From: Oscillospiraceae bacterium
GTDB taxonomy: Bacteria > Bacillota > Clostridia > Oscillospirales > Acutalibacteraceae
NCBI GenBank assembly: GCA_021640185.1
Contig: JAJXDX010000047.1
Span: 2,362 to 9,369, forward strand
DNA length: 7,008 bases
Direction: 5' to 3'
The notes beneath the pieces are model-generated. The model did not search any database and was not told the origin of the DNA. It saw nothing but the letters and a program-made list of their open reading frames with translations. This document shows positions 1 to 5,217 of this stretch, piece after piece; within the stretch, counting starts at the first letter, position 1, and each line of letters begins with the position of its first letter. A program made the position numbers and the translations under genes.

Positions 1-70
1 AGCCCGTTTTCGAGGGCGTGTCTTGCAAATTAACGGAAGGTATCAGCTAAAGACACGCCCACCGCCCTCC
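1..70. repeat. Repeat unit 1 with 11-bp inverted repeat (cut by window edge)
   Basis: The unit begins with AGCCCGTTTTCGAGGG (1-16) and continues into a perfect 11-bp inverted repeat, GGGCGTGTCTT at 14-24 against AAGACACGCCC at 50-60, around a 25-base loop. It is followed by ACCGCCC (61-67). The first 16 bases recur exactly at 102-117, and CCCACCGCCC (58-67) recurs at 161-170, so this is one copy of a roughly 100-bp repeated arrangement. Bases 1-11 match the right arm of the hairpin at 90-112, so the left arm probably lies outside the window. There is no transposase and no clear target-site duplication. It could be an interspersed palindromic repeat, a MITE-like remnant or a structured RNA element. 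Confidence 0.65.
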
Positions 71-89
71 AGAGAAACATCCTACTTCG

Positions 90-112
90 GAAAACGGGCG
101 CAGCCCGTTTTC
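90..112. terminator. Perfect 10-bp hairpin between repeat units; possible bidirectional terminator
   Basis: GAAAACGGGC (90-99) pairs perfectly with GCCCGTTTTC (103-112) around the 3-base loop GCA. The A-tract, GC stem, T-tract layout reads the same on both strands, as in bidirectional intrinsic terminators, and it lies 13 bases past the stop codon of the minus-strand gene ending at 125. The T-tract is only four bases and sits inside the stem. The right arm is also part of the shared repeat sequence (102-117), so the hairpin may be primarily a repeat component. Confidence 0.5.
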
Positions 113-170
113 GAGGGGCACGTGTCAAAAGCCTATCGAAGAACCAAGCCCTGTACGTGCCCCACCGCCC
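102..170. repeat. Repeat unit 2 with its own 9-bp inverted repeat, overlapping a CDS end
   Basis: Bases 102-117 are identical to 1-16, CGTGTC (121-126) matches 17-22 after a 3-base insertion, and CCCACCGCCC (161-170) matches 58-67. The interior otherwise differs from unit 1, yet it has its own perfect inverted repeat: GGGGCACGT (115-123) against ACGTGCCCC (155-163), around a 31-base loop. Stem sequence has therefore changed while self-complementarity is kept. The stop codon and last dozen or so codons of the minus-strand gene at 125-1459 lie inside this unit. Confidence 0.6.
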
Positions 171-1459
171 CACTCCACGACCGTGAACCCGGTGCGCGCG
201 GGCGCGTTCAGCTCCTGCGGCGGCAGATCGACGAAGCGGTCGCTCGCCTGCCACGCCATGAACACGCGGATCAGCGTATCCGGCGCGGGATCGATCGACA
301 GGCGTGCCGCGTCGGTGTACGCGTCCTGCTGGAACGCGATGATATTGTAGGCGTTATCCTGCATCTGCGGCAGCCAATAGATGATGAACTCGTTCGCCTC
401 GGCCCGCGTCAGGCCTAGGCGGTCGAGCGCCTGCTCCAAAAATGCCGCGGTATCCGCCCCGCGCACGCAGAAGCCGCGCGAGAAGTCGAACGCGGCGTCC
501 GCCTCGCCCTCCCAGTACAGATAGCGGTAGGTCTGCCCGGCCGCATCGGTCAGCGTGCCGTCCGGCGCGGCCGTCACCTGCCAGCCGCGCTGCGCGTCAT
601 AGCGCGGATAGGTGCAGGTCAGCTGCCCGTCCAGCGACAGGCGCACGCGCACATCCGTTTTTTGCGGCGGGTAAAGATAGATGACCGGCTTGGCGAAGGT
701 CAGATCGTCTGGCCGCTCCTCGCCGTGGACCGCGGTCAGCACGGCCTCGACGCGGTCGTGCGCACTGTCCGTGCGCACCTCGTCGGCCATACACAGCACC
801 CGGTCGCCGACGCAGAGGTCCTCCGGCAGCGTGCCGTTATATTTGATCTGCAGGCGCACGTCGTTATCCGGCCGGACGATGAAGCAGTCGGCATAGATCC
901 GCTCGATGACGGCGGTCACGGCGGAGTAGTCCCCCGCCGGGGACGGATCGGCCGTTTCGATCCATGTGCCGGGATATTTCCTGTCCCGCAGGTCGGTCGC
1001 CTGCACCCAGCGCAGCACCGTCGGCGCGTCGGGCGTGCCGGTGTAAAACACGTCCACCGTGTCGCCGGACGATACGCCGATCGCATCCAGCGACGCCGTG
1101 TCGAACGTCAGCTCATCCCCGCCGTCCGGCCGCTGTACCGTGGCCGTACCGTCCCCGGCCGACAGCACGGTGCAGCGCAGCCGCGGCAGGCGAGATAGCT
1201 CCTCGTCGCGCAGCGTTTCGTAGGAAGAAAAGTTGCGCGGCAGCCAATAGATGCACGTCTTTTCCAGCCGGCCGTTGCCGGCGAAGGCGTGCCACGACAC
1301 GATCTTGTACGTCAGCGCGCGGTATTCCCGCGTGCCGCCGTCCTTTATTATCCCCGTCGGCAGCGGGAGAAACAGCACCGCCGCCAACAGCAGCGGCACG
1401 ACGATCATCCACGGCCGCACGCGCGGCCGATCCTTCGCCTGCTCCGTTCGCTTTGCCAT
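125..1459 (-). CDS. Membrane-anchored hypothetical protein with C-terminal 'KPVIYLYP' domain
   Basis: The 444-residue product has a basic N-terminus and one hydrophobic segment (about residues 17-36) with no lipobox cysteine, so it is probably a signal anchor or uncleaved signal with the rest outside the membrane. Residues about 41-90 (GGTREYRALTYKIVSWH, then IYWLP) resemble the start of small clostridial exported proteins of unknown function. Residues 95-245 look like two beta-rich modules, each with a GD(T/R)V turn. Residues 257-430 carry KPVIYLYP, TCTYPRY, YLYWEG, NEFIIYWLPQMQDN, RVFMAW and GFTVVEWGG, a pattern I recall from many unannotated Clostridia proteins. I chose the ATG at 1459 because AAAGGA lies about 10 bases upstream, the signal segment follows directly, and a strong promoter (1541-1569) would exclude the longer frame reaching 1960. 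The C-terminal tail after EWGG overlaps the repeat at 102-170. Function is unknown. Confidence 0.85.
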   Translation of the reverse strand: MAKRTEQAKDRPRVRPWMIVVPLLLAAVLFLPLPTGIIKDGGTREYRALTYKIVSWHAFAGNGRLEKTCIYWLPRNFSSYETLRDEELSRLPRLRCTVLSAGDGTATVQRPDGGDELTFDTASLDAIGVSSGDTVDVFYTGTPDAPTVLRWVQATDLRDRKYPGTWIETADPSPAGDYSAVTAVIERIYADCFIVRPDNDVRLQIKYNGTLPEDLCVGDRVLCMADEVRTDSAHDRVEAVLTAVHGEERPDDLTFAKPVIYLYPPQKTDVRVRLSLDGQLTCTYPRYDAQRGWQVTAAPDGTLTDAAGQTYRYLYWEGEADAAFDFSRGFCVRGADTAAFLEQALDRLGLTRAEANEFIIYWLPQMQDNAYNIIAFQQDAYTDAARLSIDPAPDTLIRVFMAWQASDRFVDLPPQELNAPARTGFTVVEWGGGARTGLGSSIGF

Positions 1460-1493
1460 GATACCGCCGTCCTTTCTCTTGCCGCCGCCCGCA

Positions 1494-1515
1494 GATCCGG
1501 CTTTTCGGCCGGATC
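1494..1515 (-). other. 5' leader hairpin between promoter and RBS
   Basis: GATCCGGC (1494-1501) and GCCGGATC (1508-1515) form a perfect 8-bp stem with a 6-base loop. It lies between the predicted start of transcription (about 1534) and the ribosome binding site of the gene starting at 1459. On the transcribed strand no T-run follows, so it is not an obvious terminator or attenuator. It may simply stabilise the 5' end of the mRNA. Confidence 0.4.
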
Positions 1516-1540
1516 CGGCAAACGAGCGATCTTTTATTTC

Positions 1541-1569
1541 ATTATACCGGGAGTAAACACGATCGTCAA
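1541..1569 (-). promoter_or_regulatory. Near-consensus sigma-A promoter for the gene starting at 1459
   Basis: Read on the minus strand, TTGACG (1569-1564), a 17-base spacer, then TATAAT (1546-1541) match the housekeeping consensus at 11 of 12 positions with ideal spacing. Transcription would start near 1534, giving a leader of about 75 bases that contains the 1494-1515 hairpin. This is the best promoter in the window. Confidence 0.85.
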
Positions 1570-1632
1570 GAGCGACGCGCCGTGCGCACACGGCAAAAAA
1601 GAATGCGTCACTTTTCCACCATTTTTGCGCCA

Positions 1633-1652
1633 TTTCCGTTTTGCGCCGGAAA
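1633..1652. promoter_or_regulatory. Candidate operator palindrome upstream of the 1702 RHH gene
   Basis: TTTCCG (1633-1638) and CGGAAA (1647-1652) form a perfect 6-bp dyad with an 8-base centre, covering the -35 region of the promoter at 1657-1665. TTTTGCGCC also occurs twice here, at 1623-1631 and 1639-1647, 16 bases apart. Small RHH proteins commonly repress their own promoters at short repeats or dyads, so autoregulation is possible; that is inference. Confidence 0.3.
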
Positions 1653-1656
1653 AACG

Positions 1657-1665
1657 TGCTATCAT
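1657..1665 (+). promoter_or_regulatory. Extended -10 promoter for the 1702 RHH gene
   Basis: TGCTATCAT provides a TGN extension and a 5/6-match -10 hexamer (TATCAT, 1660-1665), about 36 bases before the start codon at 1702. No good -35 hexamer is present at 16-18 bases, which is common for extended -10 promoters. Confidence 0.5.
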
Positions 1666-1701
1666 GGGCGCAGAAAGGCGAAAAACGGCTGAGGTGATCG
1701 A

Positions 1702-1881
1702 ATGGACGCGAAACTGGTGAGGTATACGCTGCGGGTCGACCGGCTGCTGTTTCGCAAGTTCCGCTATATCGCCGATGCCGAATGCCGCTCCGCGAACAAG
1801 GAGATCGAGCAGTATCTCCGGCAGCGCGTGGCGGAATACGAAAAGCAGAACGGCCCGATCGACCAAAAAAAGCTGCCGTAG
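1702..1881 (+). CDS. Small ribbon-helix-helix (Arc/MetJ-like) DNA-binding protein, 59 aa
   Basis: The 59-residue product is basic and has the RHH layout: a short strand with alternating residues (about 5-12, LVRYTLRV), helix A (about 14-26, RLLFRKFRYIADA), a turn with arginine, serine and asparagine (29-33), and helix B (about 33-49, NKEIEQYLRQRVAEYEK). In this fold a dimer inserts the paired strands into the DNA major groove. GAGGTG lies 5 bases before the ATG, an extended -10 promoter lies upstream, and the TAG stop sits 8 bases before the hairpin at 1890-1913. The gene is divergent from the membrane protein gene at 125-1459 and convergent with a second RHH gene. A role as local or self repressor is plausible, as is an antitoxin-type role, but no toxin partner is visible. 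Confidence 0.8.
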   Translation: MDAKLVRYTLRVDRLLFRKFRYIADAECRSANKEIEQYLRQRVAEYEKQNGPIDQKKLP

Positions 1882-1885
1882 GCGC

Positions 1886-1913
1886 AAAAAAGACCGCCCC
1901 GTGGGGCGGTCTT
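1886..1913 (-). terminator. Intrinsic terminator between convergent RHH genes
   Basis: AAGACCGCCCC (1890-1900) and GGGGCGGTCTT (1903-1913) are perfectly complementary. Read on the minus strand, the GC-rich stem runs into six T residues (complement of 1886-1891), a textbook rho-independent terminator 25 bases past the stop of the gene at 1938-2159. On the plus strand the T-run is only two bases, so termination of the 1702-1881 gene here would be weaker. Confidence 0.85.
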
Positions 1914-1937
1914 GCCGATGTGTTCGCCGTTTTGCGG

Positions 1938-2159
1938 TCAGTCCGGCGTTTTGTCCGCACCGTTCTCCGGCAGGACGGTCAGCTCCGCAGGCACGTCGAT
2001 CTCGCCCTCACGCTGCTCGAACGAACGCACGCACTGCCGGATCAGGTACAGGATCTGCTGGTTGCCGGAGCGTCCCTCGAACCGGGAGATATAGCGTAGC
2101 TTGTAGTGCAGGACCGGGTCGATCTCGATCCCCAGATGCTTGTTGTGCTTATTCCTCAT
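1938..2159 (-). CDS. Ribbon-helix-helix DNA-binding protein, 73 aa
   Basis: The 73-residue product shows an RHH core: strand about 9-14 (LGIEID), helix A about 15-27 (PVLHYKLRYISRF), an EGRS turn (28-31), and helix B about 33-50 (NQQILYLIRQCVRSFEQR). A proline-rich acidic tail (about 54-73) follows. Similar small proteins, reading roughly 'LGIEIPPELHYKLRYIAEYEGRS', are common in Clostridia and are usually called Arc-like or hypothetical. AGGTGG lies 4 bases before the ATG. A strong terminator follows the stop. The gene is divergent from the SLOG-like gene at 2276, and the region between them holds palindromic 8-mers that could be its operator. I did not find a convincing promoter for it. The regulated target is not known. 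Confidence 0.82.
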   Translation of the reverse strand: MRNKHNKHLGIEIDPVLHYKLRYISRFEGRSGNQQILYLIRQCVRSFEQREGEIDVPAELTVLPENGADKTPD

Positions 2160-2218
2160 TTTACCACCTAAAAAACGACAGATCTCGCGGTTTTCCTCTT
2201 TATTTTATGCCGATCCTG

Positions 2219-2227
2219 TGTTATGAT
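2219..2227 (+). promoter_or_regulatory. Extended -10 promoter for the SLOG-like gene
   Basis: TGTTATGAT gives a TGN extension and a TATGAT hexamer (2222-2227). TTTATT at 2199-2204 is a weak -35 at 17 bases. A second possible -10, TATACT (2236-2241), lies just downstream without a good -35. Either would give a short leader before the GGAGGGG ribosome binding site (2263-2269). Confidence 0.45.
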
Positions 2228-2233
2228 GTTGTT

Positions 2234-2256
2234 AGTATACTCAATTTAAGTAGACT
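2234..2256. promoter_or_regulatory. Paired 8-bp near-palindromes, candidate RHH operator
   Basis: AGTATACT (2234-2241, perfect palindrome) and AGTAGACT (2249-2256, AGT/ACT dyad) differ at one base and repeat with a 15-base period in the divergent region between an RHH gene and the SLOG-like gene. MetJ-type RHH repressors bind repeated 8-bp near-palindromes, so this pair suits a local operator. The sequences lie just after the predicted -10. Binding by the 2159 gene product is inference. Confidence 0.35.
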
Positions 2257-2275
2257 AAATTTGGAGGGGATCAAA

Positions 2276-2713
2276 ATGAGGCTGGCGATCATCGGTACGG
2301 GCGACCTGCCCGTCGGCGAATTGCAGGATCATCTGCCGGAGGGAACGACCGTTCTTTTGCCCGCCGGGGATGCCGAGATCGCCCATCAGGCACTGCGCGT
2401 CGCCCGCCGCTTGGGCCTGCCGCAGCCGGACTATTATCCGTATGAAGAAACGCACGGCGCGTGCGGCCCGTATCTGCGCGTCGTGCGCGTACTGCTTTCG
2501 GCCGACCGGGCGCTGATCTTTTGGAACGGGCGCTCGCCGGTCGTCCTGTTCGCGATCGAGGTCGCGCACGATCTGCACGTCCCGGCAGAGGTGCTGCGCC
2601 CGCGCGTGCAGCGCGGGCCGGAGCTGATCCCCGTCCCGAAAGAAGAGCTGGAGGCGCTGCACCGCCGCCCGATGGCGAAGGATCTGGGCACGGACTGGAT
2701 CACGCTTGACTGA
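2276..2713 (+). CDS. Divergent SLOG/DUF2493-like Rossmann-fold protein, 145 aa
   Basis: The 145-residue soluble product starts with a strand-turn motif, MRLAIIGTGD (1-10), and later has ADRALIFWNGRSPVVLFAIE (76-95), which lines up with the 'ADLVLAFWDGKSRGTKF' segment of small clostridial SLOG/DUF2493 proteins. These have a Rossmann-like fold that in several families binds nucleotides or related ligands. The usual central motif (GGAxGID, after the second strand) is replaced by LPAGDAEIA (28-36), and the Arg after the first IIGS-type turn and the RN pair before the third strand are absent. The fold is therefore supported better than any ligand-binding role. The C-terminal 35 residues are proline-rich and charged. 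GGAGGGG lies 6 bases before the ATG. No terminator follows, so the acetyltransferase pseudogene downstream may be cotranscribed. Function is unknown. Confidence 0.75.
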   Translation: MRLAIIGTGDLPVGELQDHLPEGTTVLLPAGDAEIAHQALRVARRLGLPQPDYYPYEETHGACGPYLRVVRVLLSADRALIFWNGRSPVVLFAIEVAHDLHVPAEVLRPRVQRGPELIPVPKEELEALHRRPMAKDLGTDWITLD

Positions 2714-2722
2714 TGCGTCGCG

Positions 2723-2742
2723 ATGCGGTATACCGACCGCAT
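2723..2742. other. Short dyad in the gap before the acetyltransferase pseudogene
   Basis: ATGCGGT (2723-2729) and ACCGCAT (2736-2742) can form a 7-bp stem, and the overlapping CGGTATACCG (2726-2735) is a perfect 10-bp palindrome. No T-run follows, so it is not a standard terminator. It could be an operator or a weak processing hairpin in a 53-base intergenic gap. Confidence 0.25.
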
Positions 2743-2766
2743 GAACGACGAACGGAGGGATCTGTC

Positions 2767-3410
2767 ATGAGCGAGATGAAAGAACGCCTGCACACGGGAG
2801 AACTGTATCTGCCGAACGATGACATGATCATGGAAGAACAGCTGCGCTGTTTGGAAAAACGATACGATCATAACCAAACGCGGCCGCCGGAGCAAGAGCG
2901 GCGGCAAAAACCGCTGCGCGAGATGTTCGCCGAGATCGGCGGCGGCTGCTATATCGAGCCGCCGCCGCACGCCGACCGGGGCGGGCATCACGTCCATTTC
3001 GGCAGCAACATGTAGGCGAACCTCGGCCCGACGCCGGAGGACGACACGCACATCTTCGTCGGCGACGGCACGATGCTGGGGCCGAGCGTGACGATCGCGA
3101 CGGCGGGGCATCCGATCCTGCCCGCGCTGCGCCGTCTGGGATACCAGTACAACGCGCCGGTGCACATCGGCAAAAACTGCTGGCTGGGCGCAGGCGTGAT
3201 CGTGCTGCCGGGCATCACGATCGGCGGCGATACGGCGGCGGCGCGGGCAGCGTCGTCACGCACGATCTGCCGGGCGGTGTGGCGGACGTCGGCGTGCCAT
3301 GCCGCGTGGTGCGCCCGATCGGCGACGGCGACAGGATCTGCTATTTCCGCGACCGGCGGATACAGGCGGAGGAACCGACTGCCGCCGCAGAGAACGGCGC
3401 GGAACAGTGA
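2767..3410 (+). pseudogene. Decayed maltose/galactoside O-acetyltransferase (in-frame stop plus frameshift)
   Basis: From the ATG at 2767 (GGAGGG 7 bases upstream) the product begins with a Maltose acetyltransferase N-terminal domain (GELYLPNDD, then LEKRYDHNQT and CYIEPP), but stops at TAG 3013-3015 after 82 residues. The same frame continues with left-handed beta-helix (hexapeptide) sequence: DDTHIFVGDGTMLGPSV, the expected active-site His in TAGHPILP, VHIGKNCWLGAGVIVLPGITIG. At a GCG run (about 3233-3246) one base appears to be missing, and the homology resumes in the next frame as GAGSVVTHDLPGGV, GVPCRVVRPI and YFRDRRIQ, ending at TGA 3408-3410. Intact family members acetylate a sugar hydroxyl from acetyl-CoA. 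Residues around the TAG (NM*ANLGPTPEDD where homologs have roughly NFYANFNLTLVDD) have also drifted, which argues for genuine decay. Sequencing error at both sites is the alternative. Confidence 0.88.
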
Positions 3411-3419
3411 GCAAAACGC

Positions 3420-3460
3420 AACGGACCGCGGGCTTGACCCACGGTCCGTTGTCGTTTTTT
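3420..3460. terminator. Bidirectional intrinsic terminator
   Basis: AACGGACCG (3420-3428) pairs with CGGTCCGTT (3442-3450), extended inward by GGG/CCC (3430-3432 with 3438-3440) after one mismatch, with a 5-base loop. On the plus strand TTTTTT follows at 3455-3460. On the minus strand the stem is followed by a shorter T4 run (complement of 3413-3416). It sits between the acetyltransferase remnant and the stop codon of the exporter operon at 3463, so it can serve both convergent units. Confidence 0.8.
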
Positions 3461-3462
3461 CG

Positions 3463-5217
3463 TTACCCGGCGAATTGGCTGTTGTACAGCTTGGCATAAA
3501 AGCCGTCCGCGGCCAGCAGCGTTTCGTGATCGCCCTGCTCGACGATGTGGCCGTCGCGCATGACCAAGATCACGTCCGCCTCGCGGATCGTGGACAGGCG
3601 GTGCGCGACGATGAACGTCGTGCGCCCGCGCATCAGGCGGTCGAACGCCGCCTGGATCTTCAGCTCCGTGCGCGCGTCGATCGACGAGGTGGCCTCGTCC
3701 AAGATCAGCATCGGCGGCTGGCAGAGCATGACCCGCGCGATGCACAGCAGCTGCCGCTGCCCGGCGGAAAGCTCGCCGCCGTCGGCGGAGATCACGGTAT
3801 CGTACCCCTGCGGCAGGCGGCGGATGAACGAGTCGGCGTGCGCGTCCTTTGCGGCAATGATCATCTCGTCGTCCGTCGCGTCCGGACGGCCGAACAGCAG
3901 GTTCTCGCGCACCGTGCCGTGCTTGAGCCACGTTTCCTGCAGCACCATGCCGTAGCCGGCGCGCAGACTGTCACGCGATACGGTGCGGATGTCCTCGCCC
4001 TCCACGCAGATCCGGCCGCCGTCCACGTCATAAAAACGCATCAGCAGGTTGATCAGCGTCGTTTTGCCGCAGCCCGTCGGCCCGACGACGGCGATGCGCT
4101 GTCCGGGCCGCACGGTCAAGCTCAGGCCGTCGATCAGCGGCCGCTCCGGCGTGTAGGAGAACGACACGTCCTCCAGCGCGACGTTGCCCTGCGGCTGCGG
4201 CAGCGCGCGCGGCGCGTCCGCCGACTGCGCGGGCTGCTCCAGCAGCTCGAACACCCGGTCGGCGCACGCCAATGCGTTTTGCAGCTCCGTGATGACGCCG
4301 GAGATCTCGTTGAACGGCTTCGCATACTGCCCGGCATAGCTGAGGAAGCACGACAGCCCGCCCACGGTCAGCCCGCCGCCGATCGCCGCCAACGCGCCCG
4401 CCATGCCCACCCCGGCATAGATCAGGTTGTTGATCAGGCGCGTGGTGGGATTGACGAGCGAGGAGAAGAACGTGGCGCGCATCGAGCAGCGCTCCAGCCG
4501 GTCGTTGATCTCGTCGCAACGGCGGCAATGCTCCACCTCGCGCCCGAACGCCTTGGCCAGCTTCTGCCCGCCGATCGCCTCGTCGACGAAGGCGGTCTGC
4601 TCGCCGCGGGTGACCGACTGCTCCCGGAACATCGAGAACGTGCGCCGCGCGATGAAGGACGCGAGCAGCAGCGACAGCGGCGTCAGCACCACGACGGCCG
4701 TGATCCCCGGATGGATCGACAGCATGAACGCCAGCGTCCCCACGATCGTCATGATCCCGGTGAACAGCTGTGCTGAGCCCATCAGCAGCCCGTCGGCGAA
4801 CTGGTCGACGTCCGCGATGACGCGGCTGACGATCTCGCCCGACGGATGCGCGTCCAGATAGGACAGCGGCAGCCGCTGGATGTGATGGAACGCATCGCGC
4901 CGCATATCGCGCACGATGCGGTAGGTCAGGGCGTTATTGACGGTGTTCATCACCCATTTGAGCGCCGCCGTCACCGCGACCAGGATCCCGGAGAGCACCA
5001 GCAGCCGCACGATCTTTTCCAGATCCACCTGCCCCGCGCCGACCATGGCATCGATCGCGCGCCCCAGCAGGATCGGGACATACAGCGTCAGCCCCACCGT
5101 CGCCGCCGCCAGCAGCACCGACAGCACCAAAAGCCCCCGGCAGCGCCGGATATAGGCGAACACCCGCCGCAGCGCCCGCATCTGTGCGGCGCGCCGGATC
5201 CGTTTTGCGTCAGCCAT
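3463..5217 (-). CDS. ABC exporter half-transporter, catalytic-site subunit (TM288/BmrD-like)
   Basis: The 584-residue product is a membrane domain fused to an ATPase domain, the usual half-exporter length. Hydrophobic segments lie at about 28-52, 70-92, 150-170, 172-190, 262-282 and 285-300. The ATPase domain has Walker A GPTGCGKTT (379-387), Q-loop Gln427, signature LSAGQ (483-487, Ala for the usual first Gly), Walker B MLILDE (503-508) with catalytic Glu508, and switch His539 in IVAHRLSTI. The complete catalytic residues with an altered signature are what the consensus-site partner of a heterodimeric exporter shows, because its signature faces the other subunit's degenerate site. The start at 5217 is set by AAGGAGGTG about 7 bases upstream; the ATG overlaps the upstream gene's stop by 8 bases, implying translational coupling. 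The substrate (drug, lipid or peptide) cannot be read from the sequence. Confidence 0.92.
   Translation of the reverse strand: MADAKRIRRAAQMRALRRVFAYIRRCRGLLVLSVLLAAATVGLTLYVPILLGRAIDAMVGAGQVDLEKIVRLLVLSGILVAVTAALKWVMNTVNNALTYRIVRDMRRDAFHHIQRLPLSYLDAHPSGEIVSRVIADVDQFADGLLMGSAQLFTGIMTIVGTLAFMLSIHPGITAVVVLTPLSLLLASFIARRTFSMFREQSVTRGEQTAFVDEAIGGQKLAKAFGREVEHCRRCDEINDRLERCSMRATFFSSLVNPTTRLINNLIYAGVGMAGALAAIGGGLTVGGLSCFLSYAGQYAKPFNEISGVITELQNALACADRVFELLEQPAQSADAPRALPQPQGNVALEDVSFSYTPERPLIDGLSLTVRPGQRIAVVGPTGCGKTTLINLLMRFYDVDGGRICVEGEDIRTVSRDSLRAGYGMVLQETWLKHGTVRENLLFGRPDATDDEMIIAAKDAHADSFIRRLPQGYDTVISADGGELSAGQRQLLCIARVMLCQPPMLILDEATSSIDARTELKIQAAFDRLMRGRTTFIVAHRLSTIREADVILVMRDGHIVEQGDHETLLAADGFYAKLYNSQFAG

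Noticed and set aside
1..170. CRISPR array, integron attC sites or IS ends
   Set aside because: Repeat spacing near 101 bp and variable self-complementary interiors do not fit CRISPR. No attC core sites, cas genes, integrase or transposase are visible, and no target-site duplication could be identified.
1460..1960. N-terminal extension of the membrane protein gene back to 1960
   Set aside because: The extension would run through the strong promoter at 1541-1569 and antisense to the 59-aa RHH gene, and it would put about 167 low-complexity residues before a typical signal anchor.
1702..2159. Toxin-antitoxin module built on the RHH genes
   Set aside because: RHH proteins are common antitoxins, but neither gene has an adjacent same-strand toxin-like partner. 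The two RHH genes are convergent rather than in an operon.
3013..3015. Amber readthrough or recoding in the acetyltransferase
   Set aside because: A separate frameshift further downstream also disrupts the gene, and flanking residues have drifted, so pseudogene decay explains both better than recoding.
2713..3015. Intact 100-codon gene starting at 2713
   Set aside because: The frame does open at 2713, but the SD and family homology both place the start at 2767, and the product is only the N-terminal part of a broken acetyltransferase.
3073..4776. Long open frame of 567 codons on the plus strand
   Set aside because: It begins inside the acetyltransferase remnant and then runs antisense to the exporter gene. 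Past the remnant it has Arg/Gln/His-rich composition and no recognisable domain. High GC content makes such antisense frames common.
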